From Tritrichomonas musculus (lineage: Eukaryota > Parabasalia > Tritrichomonadida > Tritrichomonadidae), in assembly GCA_039105265.1 (NCBI GenBank), contig JAPFFF010000012.1, forward strand, positions 496,001 to 560,000: a stretch of 64,000 nucleotides of DNA, written 5' to 3'. Positions within the stretch are counted from its first letter, which is position 1, and every line of letters begins with the position of its first letter. The translations under genes and the position numbers were made by a program. The notes under the pieces are model-generated. The model was not told the origin of the DNA, did not search any database, and saw nothing but the letters and a program-made list of their open reading frames with translations. Positions 63,684-64,000 of this stretch are shown piece after piece.

Positions 63684-64000
63684 ATGGGTAACCTCTGCAG
63701 TAAGCAAGTGGTTCTAGCTGTTGCAAAAAAGGCTCTTCCACTGATATTAAATCAACTTGGATTGAACTTTTCAATGGCAGATTGGAACAAATATCATAAC
63801 GAAGGTTCAGTTGAACAGAATCAATCACAGCTTGAGAATCTTGGTGTTGATCTCAAAAAATGTAGTTCATTACCTACCAATTTAACCAGAGCTGTTTTTA
63901 TCTGTTGCAATACTTATACAAGACCTGATTATTCACTTGGTGTTGGTCCAATGAATGATGCAATCACTGTTGCAACTTACATGAAAGAAATCGGTTTTGC
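63684..64000 (+). CDS. Caspase-like (clan CD) protein, N-terminal part, runs off the window
   Basis: Open from ATG 63684 to the window end (105 full codons) with no stop. It begins MGNLCSKQVV: Gly2 and Ser6 fit the N-myristoylation consensus and Cys5 could be palmitoylated, so membrane anchoring is likely. After an acidic/Gln-rich linker comes RAVFICCNTYTRPDYSLGVG and PMNDAITVATYMKEIGF, which resembles the first strand and helix of caspase-like domains (a beta-strand, then a loop, then a ND-A helix before the catalytic His). The catalytic residues would lie beyond the window. Protease family is an inference. Confidence 0.6.
   Translation, partial: MGNLCSKQVVLAVAKKALPLILNQLGLNFSMADWNKYHNEGSVEQNQSQLENLGVDLKKCSSLPTNLTRAVFICCNTYTRPDYSLGVGPMNDAITVATYMKEIGF

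Overview
The window looks like a parabasalid (trichomonad) nuclear genome, most likely Tritrichomonas or a close relative. This is inferred from gene content, with no database comparison. The evidence is strong A+T richness, single-exon genes, a long BTB/ankyrin protein of the trichomonad type, half-size P-glycoprotein-like ABC transporters, a Trichomonas-type papain-like protease, short 5' leaders with an occasional TCAYTW initiator, and stop codons that mostly read TAAA.

Layout. (1) 1-10.5 kb: three same-strand, 592-residue ABC half-transporter genes, with a 495-bp hAT-type MITE between the second and third. (2) 10.5-29.3 kb: a transposon graveyard. It holds an intact-looking Tc1-type element (11671-12926), a hAT transposase remnant (13271-14689), a 5'-truncated DDE transposase fragment (15371-15985), a mariner-type TIR element without a transposase (16147-17405), a 0.7-kb MITE, a MULE-like remnant split by a 1117-bp TIR element, two abutting TTAA-flanked elements built from ~410-bp tandem repeats (20717-26047, the second split by another copy of the 1117-bp element), and a P-element-like transposon with perfect TIRs and an 8-bp target duplication (26147-29269). 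(3) 30.3-36.4 kb: an eroded ABC pseudogene, a 1.8-kb TIR element carrying a 45-bp repeat array, and a fourth intact ABC gene. (4) 37-64 kb: mostly single-copy genes. These are a PQ-loop membrane protein (frameshifted as read), a 1484-residue BTB/ankyrin protein, a Ubl-VWA-E2-U-box fusion, a DUF5690-like transporter, a coiled-coil protein, a 1928-residue protein with an acidic repeat tail, a broken papain-family protease, a nucleoside kinase with a ThrRS-like N-terminal half, ribosomal protein eS6, and the start of a caspase-like protein with an N-myristoylation signal.

How the genes relate. The ABC copies are near-identical in their nucleotide-binding halves and divergent in their membrane halves, and even the dead copy carries a fresh-looking stretch, so gene conversion appears to homogenise the ATPase half. 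The most unusual single gene is the Ubl/E2/U-box fusion at 43822-46530, which places several ubiquitin-pathway modules in one chain. The most unusual non-coding structures are the two abutting TTAA elements with their ~410-bp arrays, and the frame-preserving 45-bp array at 32775-33389.
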